Shown here: piece by piece, positions 1-6,202 of the stretch
Position numbering within the stretch: the first letter of the stretch is position 1
Layout of the letters: each line of letters starts with the position of its first letter
Origin: Candidatus Eiseniibacteriota bacterium
Lineage (GTDB): Bacteria; Eisenbacteria; RBG-16-71-46; CAIMUX01; WJJG01
Assembly: GCA_016867695.1 (NCBI GenBank)
Contig: VGIY01000124.1
Span: forward strand, 1 to 7,488
Direction: 5' to 3'
Length of the DNA: 7,488 bases
Translations under genes and position numbers: made by a program
Notes under the pieces: model-generated
What the model saw: only the letters and a program-made list of their open reading frames with translations
What the model was told of the DNA's origin: nothing
The model's database searches: none

Positions 1-416
1 TCCTCGAAGACCTGGTCGAGGACGCGGTGGGCGAGGTCGACCTCGTCCGCCGAGCGGAAGAGGAAGGGCAGCTCGAGGATCCTGAGCGACGGCTCGATCT
101 CCCCCAGGCCGACGCCGGTCAGCCCGCCGCCCTGGAGCTGGCCGGTGCGCATCTTGCGCAGCACGTCCAGGTCGCTGCCCTGCTGCCCCCCGGGATAGAA
201 GCGGAACCCGACGCGCCCGTTCGTCTCTTCCCGCACGCGCTGGTCGAGCTCGCGCATGAGCTTCATCCAGGTCGAGCCGTCCGGAGCGAGCGTGGCGACC
301 TTGAAGAGGACCTCCTGCGCGGCCGCGGGCGCCGGGAGCCCCGTCGCGGCGACCAGGACGGCGCAGGCGGCGACGGCCGCCCGCCAGCGCCGGACACGGT
401 TCACGGATCCGCGCAC
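1..416 (-). CDS. dctP: TRAP transporter substrate-binding protein DctP, N-terminal part (runs off left edge)
   Basis: This is the periplasmic solute receptor of a tripartite ATP-independent (TRAP) transporter, which hands a substrate, usually an organic acid, to DctQ/DctM membrane subunits for ion-driven uptake. Only the first 138 codons are inside the window. Residues 1-33 form a Sec signal peptide with basic residues (RVRRWR), a hydrophobic Ala/Val/Leu core and a likely signal peptidase I site at AAA|QE. The mature N-terminus matches the family closely: FKVATLAPDGSTWMK (38-52), then FYPGGQQGSDLDVLRKMRTG (73-92), then LELPFLFRSADEVD (114-127). Two GTG codons sit side by side at 419 and 416. 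The second is preferred because it stands 4 nt from a GGAGG ribosome site, against 1 nt for the first. The gene lies 41 bp downstream of the TatT-like gene on the same strand, so the two probably share an operon. The substrate cannot be told from this part. The family call is firm and the start is moderately sure. Confidence 0.93.
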   Translation of the reverse strand, partial: MRGSVNRVRRWRAAVAACAVLVAATGLPAPAAAQEVLFKVATLAPDGSTWMKLMRELDQRVREETNGRVGFRFYPGGQQGSDLDVLRKMRTGQLQGGGLTGVGLGEIEPSLRILELPFLFRSADEVDLAHRVLDQVFE

Positions 417-420
417 CACG

Positions 421-427
421 CCTCCCC
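421..427 (-). promoter_or_regulatory. Ribosome binding site of dctP
   Basis: Read on the minus strand, GGGGAGG lies just before the paired GTG codons of the DctP gene. Its spacing is 4 nt to the GTG at 416 and only 1 nt to the GTG at 419, which favours the inner codon as the start. Confidence 0.6.
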
Positions 428-457
428 GTCGGCCCGCCGCGCCCGGGCGGAAGCCGG

Positions 458-1387
458 CTAGAAGAGCTCCTTCCGCCGGGCGAGCAGTCGCGCCGCCCGC
501 TCCTTGGCGACCACGTTCATGAAGCGCGCCTCGGGGAGCTCCTCGGGCGCCCGCAGAACCTCCTCGAGCGTGGCGACGAACCGCTCCTTGTCCAGCGCCG
601 CCGTGCAGACGCTCTGGGCGTAGAGCACGGCGTGCAGCAGGAAGCGCCCGCCGCTCAGCTCCATCGCCGCGCGGAAGTACCGGTCCGCCTCCTCCAGGTT
701 CCCCCCCAGCCCCTGAGGGACCGTCGCCAGGATCATCCCCTTGACGACGTGGGGCATGCCGTAGAAGTAGCCGCCGTCGAGGTCGATCGCCGCCTCGATC
801 ATCGCGTGCACGTAGGGTAGGTCGAGCATCTCGCGCGGCCGGTCCTGATTCGCGAGCACGTGCTGGCCCAGGCAGGCGGCGGTCCAGGTGAGCAACGGCA
901 CGAGTTCCATGGGGCGGCGGGCGACGATCTGCGCGCGCAGCTCGTCGGGCCCCTCGCTCCAGGCGGCGTCGAACCAGGCGATGCGGCGCAGGTAGCGCAG
1001 GCCCAGGTCGCGCCCCTCGCGGTAGAGCTGCCCCGCGTAGTCGGGATCCTCCTCGCCGACGAAGACGATCGCGTAGGAGGCGTAGAGCTGCGCGGCCATC
1101 GTCCAGGTCTCGAGGCGATCGGGATCGCAGCGGCAGAGGCCGCGCAGCAGGAGGATCTGCCCCGGCAGGCCCCGGCGCGCGGTCTCGACGTCGCCCGAGC
1201 GGAAGATCTCCTCCACCGAGGCGTCCATGAGCGGCGCCGTCGCGGTGACGACGAGCCTCCCGCGAGAGCAGCCGCCCGCCAGCAGCGTGAGCAGGAGCAG
1301 CCCCGGCAGCAGCGGCGCGCGCCGAGTGGCGCGCCGGGCGCGCACGGCGCCGGGCGCTCCGATCACGAGTCGACGGGGTGTCGCCAT
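458..1387 (-). CDS. tatT: TRAP transporter TatT component family lipoprotein
   Basis: This is a 309-residue predicted lipoprotein of the TatT (TRAP-associated TPR) family. The Treponema pallidum Tp0956 protein of this family associates with its TRAP substrate-binding partner and is proposed to help deliver hydrophobic ligands. Residues 25-40 form a hydrophobic stretch ending in AGGC, a lipobox with C40 as the acylated cysteine. The rest is helical and TPR-like. The C-terminal half carries the typical family pattern: GGNLEEADRYFRAAMELSGG (228-247), LDKERFVATLEEVL (265-278), and a closing NVVAKERAARLLARRKELF (291-309). The adjacent downstream DctP gene supports the call. The chosen ATG at 1387 has no Shine-Dalgarno and lies about 8 nt from a strong -10 box, so translation would be nearly leaderless. 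In-frame GTG codons at residue 8 (1366) and residue 15 (1345) are alternatives, and the latter gives a more normal signal peptide of about 25 residues. Confidence 0.88.
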   Translation of the reverse strand: MATPRRLVIGAPGAVRARRATRRAPLLPGLLLLTLLAGGCSRGRLVVTATAPLMDASVEEIFRSGDVETARRGLPGQILLLRGLCRCDPDRLETWTMAAQLYASYAIVFVGEEDPDYAGQLYREGRDLGLRYLRRIAWFDAAWSEGPDELRAQIVARRPMELVPLLTWTAACLGQHVLANQDRPREMLDLPYVHAMIEAAIDLDGGYFYGMPHVVKGMILATVPQGLGGNLEEADRYFRAAMELSGGRFLLHAVLYAQSVCTAALDKERFVATLEEVLRAPEELPEARFMNVVAKERAARLLARRKELF

Positions 1388-1395
1388 GGGCTGGG

Positions 1396-1424
1396 ACTCT
1401 ACCGCCCCCCCCGCGGCGAGTCAA
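1396..1424 (-). promoter_or_regulatory. Sigma-70-type promoter for the tatT-dctP operon
   Basis: On the minus strand, TTGACT (1424-1419) and TAGAGT (1401-1396) are separated by exactly 17 nt. The -35 has five of six consensus bases and the -10 keeps the key T, A and final T. The -10 ends only 8 nt before the tatT ATG at 1387. The start of transcription would therefore fall on or within a couple of bases of the A of that ATG, which agrees with the absence of a ribosome site there. The sequence match is seen directly; promoter activity is inferred. Confidence 0.6.
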
Positions 1425-1428
1425 ACGG

Positions 1429-1440
1429 CCCCGAGCGGGG
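1429..1440. repeat. Short inverted repeat between the two divergent promoters (possible operator)
   Basis: CCCCG-AG-CGGGG is a perfect 5-bp dyad lying between the two opposed -35 boxes, which are 40 bp apart. GCGGGG also recurs downstream within 1450-1460. The position suits a shared regulator, but a dyad this short is easily expected by chance in DNA of this GC content, so a regulatory role is only a possibility. Confidence 0.2.
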
Positions 1441-1464
1441 AACCGGAGCGCGGGGCGGGGTGTG

Positions 1465-1493
1465 TTGACAGGACGATCGGACGTCGCTACGAT
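1465..1493 (+). promoter_or_regulatory. Sigma-70-type promoter for the gldA-gldF-gldG-DUF4340 operon
   Basis: A perfect -35 box TTGACA (1465-1470) is followed after exactly 17 nt by TACGAT (1488-1493), which matches five of six bases of the TATAAT consensus counting the conserved T1, A2, A5 and T6 positions as the important ones. Transcription would start near 1500-1502, giving a leader of about 60 nt before the ATPase gene. This is a strong match in an otherwise GC-dominated stretch and suggests housekeeping expression. Confidence 0.72.
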
Positions 1494-1548
1494 AGCGGCT
1501 TACAACTCGGGCAATCTCCATCGTCCGTAGACCCTAGCCATGTCGACC

Positions 1549-1554
1549 GAGGGA
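1549..1554 (+). promoter_or_regulatory. Ribosome binding site of the GldA-type ATPase gene
   Basis: GAGGGA stands 7 nt before the ATG at 1562. It supports that start over the out-of-frame ATGs at 1540 and 1554, which lack a correctly spaced ribosome site. Confidence 0.65.
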
Positions 1555-1561
1555 TGGCGCC

Positions 1562-2506
1562 ATGATCGAAGTGGTCAGTCTCTCCAAGCGCTTCGGGGCG
1601 ACCGTCGCCCTGGAGGACGTCAGCTTCCAGGTCGCCGCCGGCGAGGTCCTCGGCTTCCTCGGGCCCAACGGCGCGGGCAAGACGACCGCCATGCGGATCA
1701 TCACCTGCTACATCCCGCAGGACGGCGGGGCGGTGCGCGTCGGCGGCCTCGACACCGCGGAGCGCAGCGTCGAGGTGCGCCGCAAGATCGGCTACCTGCC
1801 CGAGAGCGCCCCCCTCTACCACGACATGGGGGTGCGCGAGTACCTCGGATTCGTCGGCCGCGTCCGCCGGATCGAGCCCCCGTTGCTCGGGCAGCGGCTC
1901 GAGGAAATGATCGAGATCTGCGGCCTGAAGCGCATGCAGCACCGCCTGATCGGCACGCTCTCCAAGGGCTACCGCCAGCGCGTCGGTCTGGCCCAGACGC
2001 TGATCCACGACCCTGAGGTGCTCATCCTGGACGAGCCGACGAGCGGCCTGGACCCCAACCAGATCGCCGAGATCCGCGACCTGATCAAGCGGATCGGCCG
2101 GGAGAAGACGATCATCCTCAGCACGCACATCCTGCCCGAGGTCGAGGCCACCTGCAGCCGGGTGATCATCATCAACGAGGGGCGCATCGTGGCCAGCGGC
2201 ACGCCGCGGGAGCTGACCTCCCGGTCGCAGGGCGCGCCGCGCGTCTACCTGACCGTCGAGGGCGCCGCCGCCGCCGACGTCGAGCCGGCGCTGCGCGAGA
2301 GCGGCCTGGGGCAGGAGGTGCGCCTGATCGAGGCGCTCGACGGCCGCGCCCGCTTCGCCCTGGGCTGCGAGGCCGCCGATCCGGAGGCCCAGCTGTTCCG
2401 CCTGGCCGTGCGCCAGGGCTGGACGCTCACCGAACTGAAGCGCGAGACGGTCAGCCTGGAGCAGGTCTTCACCCGGCTGACCACGCGCGAGACGGCCGAG
2501 TCCTAA
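1562..2506 (+). CDS. gldA: GldA-type ABC transporter ATP-binding protein
   Basis: This is the cytoplasmic ATPase of an ABC-2 type transporter, 314 residues, and it would power the membrane subunit encoded next to it. All nucleotide-binding motifs are present: Walker A GPNGAGKT (34-41), a signature LSKGY (133-137), Walker B VLILDEP (153-159) with catalytic E158, D-loop SGLD (161-164) and the H-loop histidine in STH (H189). The Q-loop region reads GYLPES (78-82), with no Gln. That is usual in this ABC-2 branch (GldA, NosF-like) and is not a defect. Residues 225-314 form the C-terminal regulatory-type extension seen in these ATPases, ending with the typical SLEQVFTRLT (298-307). It is the first gene after a strong promoter and is followed after 15 bp by the permease. 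GldA is a family label. It does not imply gliding, which the sequence cannot show. Confidence 0.93.
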   Translation: MIEVVSLSKRFGATVALEDVSFQVAAGEVLGFLGPNGAGKTTAMRIITCYIPQDGGAVRVGGLDTAERSVEVRRKIGYLPESAPLYHDMGVREYLGFVGRVRRIEPPLLGQRLEEMIEICGLKRMQHRLIGTLSKGYRQRVGLAQTLIHDPEVLILDEPTSGLDPNQIAEIRDLIKRIGREKTIILSTHILPEVEATCSRVIIINEGRIVASGTPRELTSRSQGAPRVYLTVEGAAAADVEPALRESGLGQEVRLIEALDGRARFALGCEAADPEAQLFRLAVRQGWTLTELKRETVSLEQVFTRLTTRETAES

Positions 2507-2521
2507 GCGGGGAGGGGCGCG

Positions 2522-3244
2522 ATGCGCAACGTGCTCATCATCGCCGGCAAGGAAATCCGCAGCTACTTCAACTCGACGATCGCCTACATCTTCATGGTCG
2601 TCTTCCTCGTCCTGACGGCGCTGCTCTTCTTCGAGCTGCAGAAGTTCTTCGTCATCGGCCAGGCGACGCTGCGCGACTTCTTCGGCCTGGTGCCGATCGT
2701 CATGCTCTTCTTCGTCCCCGCCATCTCGATGCGCATGTGGGCCGAGGAACGCAAGCTCGGCACGCTGGAGACGCTGATGACCCTGCCGCTGCGCGACGGG
2801 GAGGTCGTGCTGGGGAAGTTCCTGGCCGGCCTGGCGTTCCTGCTGATCACGCTGGCGCTGACCTTCCCCCTGCCGGTCATCGTCTCCGCGCTCGGCAACC
2901 CCGACAGCGGCGCCCTCTTCTGCGGCTACCTCGGCCTGGTCCTGTTGGGGGCCTCCTACCTGGCGATCGGCCTGTGGATCTCCTCCCTGACGGAAAACCA
3001 GATCGTCGCCTTCGTCACCGCGGCCGTGGCCTGCCTGATCCTCTTCATCATCGGCGTCGACGTCTTCCTGACCGCGGTGCCGAGCTGGCTGGTGCCTTTC
3101 CTCAAGGGCATCGCCCTCGGCAGCCGCTTCAGCTCGATCGAACGAGGGGTGATCGACCTGCGCGACATCGTCTACTACCTGTCGATCATCGGCTTCTTCC
3201 TGTTCCTGAACATGCGCTCCGTCGAGCTGCGCAAGGGGGCGTAG
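2522..3244 (+). CDS. gldF: GldF-type ABC-2 transporter permease
   Basis: This is the integral membrane subunit of the ABC-2 transporter, 240 residues, pairing with the upstream ATPase, probably as a dimer. Six hydrophobic segments can be seen at about 19-38, 54-72, 100-122, 133-156, 160-184 and 214-231. After the second lies the hallmark of this permease family, EERKLGTLETLMTLPL (75-90), the cytoplasmic coupling region that contacts the ATPase. The short N-terminal amphipathic stretch (NVLIIAGKEIRSYF) is also typical. Its length is normal for GldF-like proteins that are not fused to GldG. The ATG at 2522 is supported by GGAGG at 2511-2515 with 6 nt spacing. The cargo cannot be deduced. Confidence 0.92.
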   Translation: MRNVLIIAGKEIRSYFNSTIAYIFMVVFLVLTALLFFELQKFFVIGQATLRDFFGLVPIVMLFFVPAISMRMWAEERKLGTLETLMTLPLRDGEVVLGKFLAGLAFLLITLALTFPLPVIVSALGNPDSGALFCGYLGLVLLGASYLAIGLWISSLTENQIVAFVTAAVACLILFIIGVDVFLTAVPSWLVPFLKGIALGSRFSSIERGVIDLRDIVYYLSIIGFFLFLNMRSVELRKGA

Positions 3245-3254
3245 CAGGCGGAGT

Positions 3255-3289
3255 CGCGAGGCCCCGCGCCCCGCGCGATGGCCCTCGCG
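3255..3289 (+). other. Stem-loop between permease and gldG
   Basis: CGCGAGG (3255-3261) pairs perfectly with CCTCGCG (3283-3289), giving a 7-bp stem with a 21-nt loop just ahead of the gldG ribosome site. There is no T-run, so it does not look like an intrinsic terminator. It may shape or stabilise the mRNA, or be a chance product of high GC. Confidence 0.3.
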
Positions 3290-3297
3290 GGTGCCGA

Positions 3298-3307
3298 GGG
3301 AGGAGAG
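3298..3307 (+). promoter_or_regulatory. Strong ribosome binding site that sets the gldG start
   Basis: GGGAGGAGAG lies 7 nt before the ATG at 3315. The frame is also open to a GTG at 3291, but that codon precedes this ribosome site and has none of its own, so the ATG is preferred and the protein is 8 residues shorter than the longest frame. Confidence 0.8.
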
Positions 3308-3314
3308 ACAAGCG

Positions 3315-5111
3315 ATGACAGCCTGGCTGGGCAAGGGGCGGCGGGCTGGCGCATCCCTGGCGGGGATCGCGCTCGTGGCCTTGATCCTCGTCCTGGTGAA
3401 TGTCATCCTGGCGGGCACGGTGCTGCGCCTCGACCTCACCCAGGGAAGGGAGTTCACCGTCTCCAGGGCGACGCGCCAGGTCCTCGGGGAGCTGCACGAT
3501 CTGGTGACGATCACCGTCTACATGTCCACGGACATGCCCCCGCAGCTGGCGACGCTGCGCCGCCAGGTGGCGGACATCCTCGAGGAGTACCGCTCCTTCG
3601 GGCGCGGGCGCGTGCAGGTCGACTTCGTCGACCCGGCCGCCGATCCCGAGGTGGAGCGGCGGCTGCAGAGCCTGGGCATTCCCCAGATCATGGCCCAGAC
3701 GATCGAGCGCGATCAGCTCCAGGTGAAGAACATCTACCTCGGCATGGCCATCGCCTACCTCGATCGCCGCGAGGTGCTGCCGGTCATCGAGAGCACCTAC
3801 AACCTCGAGTACGACCTGACCGCGGCGATCCTCAAGGTCAGCCGCGACGAGGACTACACGATCGGCATCCTCGGCGGGCCGGTGGCGCTGGACATGGCCC
3901 GCGACCTCTCCTCGCTCCAGCAGATGCTCCAGAAGCAGTACCGCGTGCGCTCGGTCAGCCTGGGCGCGGGCGACGAGGCGATCCCCGACGACATCGACGT
4001 GCTGCTGGTGGCGGGCCCGACCGATGTCCCGGAGGCGGTCAAGTACCGGATCGACCAGTTCCTCATGCGCGGCGGCCAGGCGGTCTTCCTGATCGATCCC
4101 ATCCGCCTGACCGAGGGGGGCGGCCTGCAGGCCTTCCCGCTCCAGTCCGGGCTGGAGGACCTGCTCGCCCACTACGGCGTGCGCGTGCGCCAAGCTCTCG
4201 TCCTCGATCGCGCGCTCTGCTCGCAGGCGAGCTTCTCCGGCGGCTACATCCGCTACACGCTGCCCTACCCCTACTGGCCCAAGACCGCGCCCGAGCTGCA
4301 CAACCAGGAATTGCCGTTGACGAGCAAGCTGGAGTCGCTCGTCTTCCCCTGGGTGGCGCCGCTCGAGCTGGACGTGCCGATCGCCCCCGGCGACCCGCTG
4401 CCGCGGATCCGCGAGCTGCAGGCGAGCGACCGCCGCGCGCGGGCCGAGATGGCCCGGGGGATGGGCGTCGAACCCCCGCCCGAGGTCGGGCTCGCCGCCG
4501 AGTCCGGCGCCGAGGCCGACGCCCGGCCCGAGGGGGATGCCCCGGCGATCGGCGCCGCTCCGCTGCGCGCCGACGTCCTCGTGCGCACTTCGCCCGCCGC
4601 TTGGCCGATCACGGGCCGCTACGATCTGAACCCGCAGCAGCCCTTCATTCCGGGCGAGACGGGCGCGCAGATCCTGGCCGCCGCCCTGACGGGGCGATTC
4701 ACCAGCTTCTACGCCGACCGGCCGATCCCCGAGGCGGCGACGCCGCCGCCGGACATGGCCTTCGGCGCCGCGGCCGAGGAGGCGCCGCTGGGCGAGAGCC
4801 CCGAGACGCGGATCCTGGTCGTGGGCAACGCCCAGTTCGTCACGGACTCCTTCCTCGGCCAGTTCCCGGCCAACGCCGTCTTCCTGCTGAACGCCGTCGA
4901 CTGGATGACCTTCGGCGAGCAACTGATCGGCATCCGCTCCCGGGGCGCCAGCGAGCGACCGCTGGCGCAGGTCTCCGACGGGGCCAAGTCCCGCATCAAG
5001 CTGGCCGCCATCCTGGGCGCGCCGCTGCTGATCGTCCTCGCCGGCATCGCCCGCTTCAGTCTCCGCCGCCGGGCCTGGGCGGCCCAGGAGGTGGCGGCGC
5101 GGGAGGCCTAG
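3315..5111 (+). CDS. gldG: GldG family protein (ABC transporter auxiliary component)
   Basis: This is a 598-residue membrane-anchored auxiliary subunit of the GldA/F transporter. A hydrophobic anchor at about 13-36 is followed directly by the family hallmark LRLDLTQGREFTVSRATRQVL (within 37-57). The N-terminal GldG domain (DUF7088-like) runs to about 145. The ABC_transp_aux/GIFT-type domain begins near YTIGILGG (181-188), with an alternating beta/alpha pattern through VLLVAGPTDVPE (229-240) and GGQAVFLIDP (253-262). It resumes at SSFYADRPIP-like sequence (464-472) and ILVVGNAQFVTDSFL (500-514), then AVDWMT (527-532). A C-terminal anchor spans about 563-582. With two anchors, the bulk should lie outside the cytoplasmic membrane. 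An Ala/Glu/Pro-rich insert at about 365-420 looks disordered and may be lineage-specific. The gene follows the permease by 70 bp. The family call is firm; the molecular role is unknown. Confidence 0.92.
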   Translation: MTAWLGKGRRAGASLAGIALVALILVLVNVILAGTVLRLDLTQGREFTVSRATRQVLGELHDLVTITVYMSTDMPPQLATLRRQVADILEEYRSFGRGRVQVDFVDPAADPEVERRLQSLGIPQIMAQTIERDQLQVKNIYLGMAIAYLDRREVLPVIESTYNLEYDLTAAILKVSRDEDYTIGILGGPVALDMARDLSSLQQMLQKQYRVRSVSLGAGDEAIPDDIDVLLVAGPTDVPEAVKYRIDQFLMRGGQAVFLIDPIRLTEGGGLQAFPLQSGLEDLLAHYGVRVRQALVLDRALCSQASFSGGYIRYTLPYPYWPKTAPELHNQELPLTSKLESLVFPWVAPLELDVPIAPGDPLPRIRELQASDRRARAEMARGMGVEPPPEVGLAAESGAEADARPEGDAPAIGAAPLRADVLVRTSPAAWPITGRYDLNPQQPFIPGETGAQILAAALTGRFTSFYADRPIPEAATPPPDMAFGAAAEEAPLGESPETRILVVGNAQFVTDSFLGQFPANAVFLLNAVDWMTFGEQLIGIRSRGASERPLAQVSDGAKSRIKLAAILGAPLLIVLAGIARFSLRRRAWAAQEVAAREA

Positions 5112-5130
5112 CCGCGGGGGGGTCCCGCGG
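5112..5130 (+). other. Perfect GC stem-loop directly after gldG
   Basis: CCGCGGG (5112-5118) and CCCGCGG (5124-5130) form a 7-bp perfect stem with a 5-nt loop, starting at the base after the gldG stop codon. No T-run follows, so termination is unlikely by the usual mechanism. It could protect the upstream mRNA end from 3' exonucleases. Confidence 0.35.
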
Positions 5131-5143
5131 GAGGCGCCCGGGG

Positions 5144-5157
5144 CCGCCCGCGGGCGG
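5144..5157. repeat. 14-bp perfect palindrome in the gldG-DUF4340 gap
   Basis: CCGCCCGCGGGCGG reads the same on both strands. It is the second of three self-complementary elements in this 88-bp gap. It might be a protein-binding site or an RNA fold; nothing in the sequence decides, and high GC makes chance plausible. Confidence 0.3.
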
Positions 5158-5165
5158 ATCGAGTG

Positions 5166-5189
5166 CCGGGGCGGCTGCGCCGCGCCCGG
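5166..5189 (+). other. Bulged stem-loop next to the DUF4340 ribosome site
   Basis: CCGGG-GCGGC (5166-5175) pairs with GCCGC-G-CCCGG (5179-5189), a 10-bp stem with a TGC loop and one bulged G at 5184. It ends one base before AAGGGGGG (5191-5198), the likely ribosome site, so it could affect access of ribosomes to the downstream gene. This is inference only. Confidence 0.33.
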
Positions 5190-5199
5190 GAAGGGGGGT

Positions 5200-6186
5200 A
5201 TGCCGACAATGCGTCCGCGGACGATGATCATCCTCGCGGCCATGGCCGCCGTGCTGCTTCTGCTCGCCTGGACGACCCGCAGGGCGGAGCGGGAGCGGGA
5301 GACGATCCCCTCCGGCGCGATCTTCCCCGGCCTGGTCCGCGCCGCGGTGGCCGAGATCCGGCTGAGCGACGAGGGCGCGACGGTCGTCCTGCGCGAGGAG
5401 GAGGGGCAGTGGCGCGTGGCGAGCGAGGGCCGTTACCCGGCCGACACGCTCGCGGTCTCGCGGATCCTGGACAAGCTTCCCCTTCTCGACCGCCGCCACC
5501 TGCGCTCGACATCGCCGGCCATGCAGGAGAGGTTCGAGGTCGGCGACGCGCAGGGGATCGAACTCGCCTTCGCCGACTCCCGGGGCGGCGAGCTGGGACG
5601 CATGCGCGTGGGCAAGAGCGGCCCCGACTTCCGCAGCCAGTACGTGCGCCCCGCCGGCTCGAACGAGGTCTTCCTGATCCCCGAGAACCTGCGCTCGGTC
5701 GTCGATCCCCGGCGCGCCCAATGGCGGGACCGGACGATCTTCGCCTTCCGCAGCGACGAGGTCGCCCGCCTGGTCTTCCACCCGGAGGGCGAGGAGCCCC
5801 TGGTCGCCGAGCGGGACGCGGGGGGGCTGTTCAAGCTCGTCGCGCCCGAGGAGGGACCGGTCAAGGCGCAGGCCATCGACGCCTCGCTGCGCGCGCTCTC
5901 CAACCTGCGCTGCGACGCCTTCGCCGACACCTCGGTCACGCTCGAGAGCGCCGGCCTCCTGCCGCCGCGCCAGAGGGTGGAGATCCAGCTCCAGGACGGC
6001 GCCTCCTTCGGCCTCGACATCGGGATCGAGGCGCCGGAGGAGCGGCGCGTCTTCGTCAAGCGGGACCGCGCCGAGACGATCTTCCTCCTCGGCGCCGGCC
6101 GGATCGCCACGCTGGTGCGCGGCGCCGAGGACCTCCGGGAGACGGAGCCCGCGCCCGAGCCTCCCGCCGGACCGGCCGACACCTAG
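5200..6186 (+). CDS. DUF4340 domain-containing membrane-anchored protein
   Basis: This is a 328-residue protein of the DUF4340 family, which commonly follows GldA/F/G-type transporter genes. Its biochemical function is not known. A single hydrophobic segment (about 9-24) after a basic N-terminus forms an uncleaved anchor, so the rest should be outside the cytoplasmic membrane. The body shows two similar halves. VAEIRLSDEGATVVLREEEGQWRV begins at 50 and VARLVFHPEGEE begins at 188. Each is followed by a helix, a beta-rich section and a segment ending EVFLIPENLRSVV (156-168) or ETIFLLGAGRIATLV (292-306). The tail (312-328) is Pro/Glu/Ala-rich. The ATG at 5200 is only a few bases from AAGGGGGG; the ATG at 5209 (residue 4) is better spaced and may be the real start. 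The gene is 88 bp after gldG and 16 bp before the next gene. It is probably a partner of the transporter. Confidence 0.87.
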   Translation: MPTMRPRTMIILAAMAAVLLLLAWTTRRAERERETIPSGAIFPGLVRAAVAEIRLSDEGATVVLREEEGQWRVASEGRYPADTLAVSRILDKLPLLDRRHLRSTSPAMQERFEVGDAQGIELAFADSRGGELGRMRVGKSGPDFRSQYVRPAGSNEVFLIPENLRSVVDPRRAQWRDRTIFAFRSDEVARLVFHPEGEEPLVAERDAGGLFKLVAPEEGPVKAQAIDASLRALSNLRCDAFADTSVTLESAGLLPPRQRVEIQLQDGASFGLDIGIEAPEERRVFVKRDRAETIFLLGAGRIATLVRGAEDLRETEPAPEPPAGPADT

Positions 6187-6202
6187 ACGAGAGAGGGCCC
6201 TC

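Noticed and set aside
27..522. Plus-strand open frames over the DctP and TatT 3' region
   Set aside because: The minus strand here encodes a clear signal peptide and TRAP receptor motifs. The plus-strand products have no family features.
1554..1565. Mini-frame ATG-GCG-CCA-TGA whose stop overlaps the ATPase start codon
   Set aside because: It would suggest translational coupling, but its ATG overlaps the ribosome site used by the real gene and has no correctly placed one of its own. A three-codon frame is easily fortuitous.
1793..1810. Missing glutamine in the ATPase Q-loop (GYLPES)
   Set aside because: At first it looked like a lost functional residue, but this form is standard in GldA/NosF-like ABC-2 ATPases.
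1487..3514. 675-codon open frame on the minus strand opposite the ATPase and permease genes
   Set aside because: Its translation is rich in Q, D, R, A, H and E with no domain pattern, as expected from the antisense of GC-biased codons. The opposite strand encodes clear ABC transporter proteins.
5112..5130. Intrinsic terminator after gldG
   Set aside because: The hairpin is perfect, but no T-run follows and the next gene is on the same strand within 88 bp, so a classical terminator is not supported.
3278..5227. 649-codon plus-strand open frame overlapping gldG in another frame
   Set aside because: Its translation is an Arg/Gly/Pro/Ala-rich low-complexity product, typical of an out-of-frame reading of GC-rich coding sequence.
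3186..5243. 685-codon open frame on the minus strand opposite gldG
   Set aside because: Same antisense codon-bias signature; it spans two genes and their gaps on the other strand and shows no recognisable motif.
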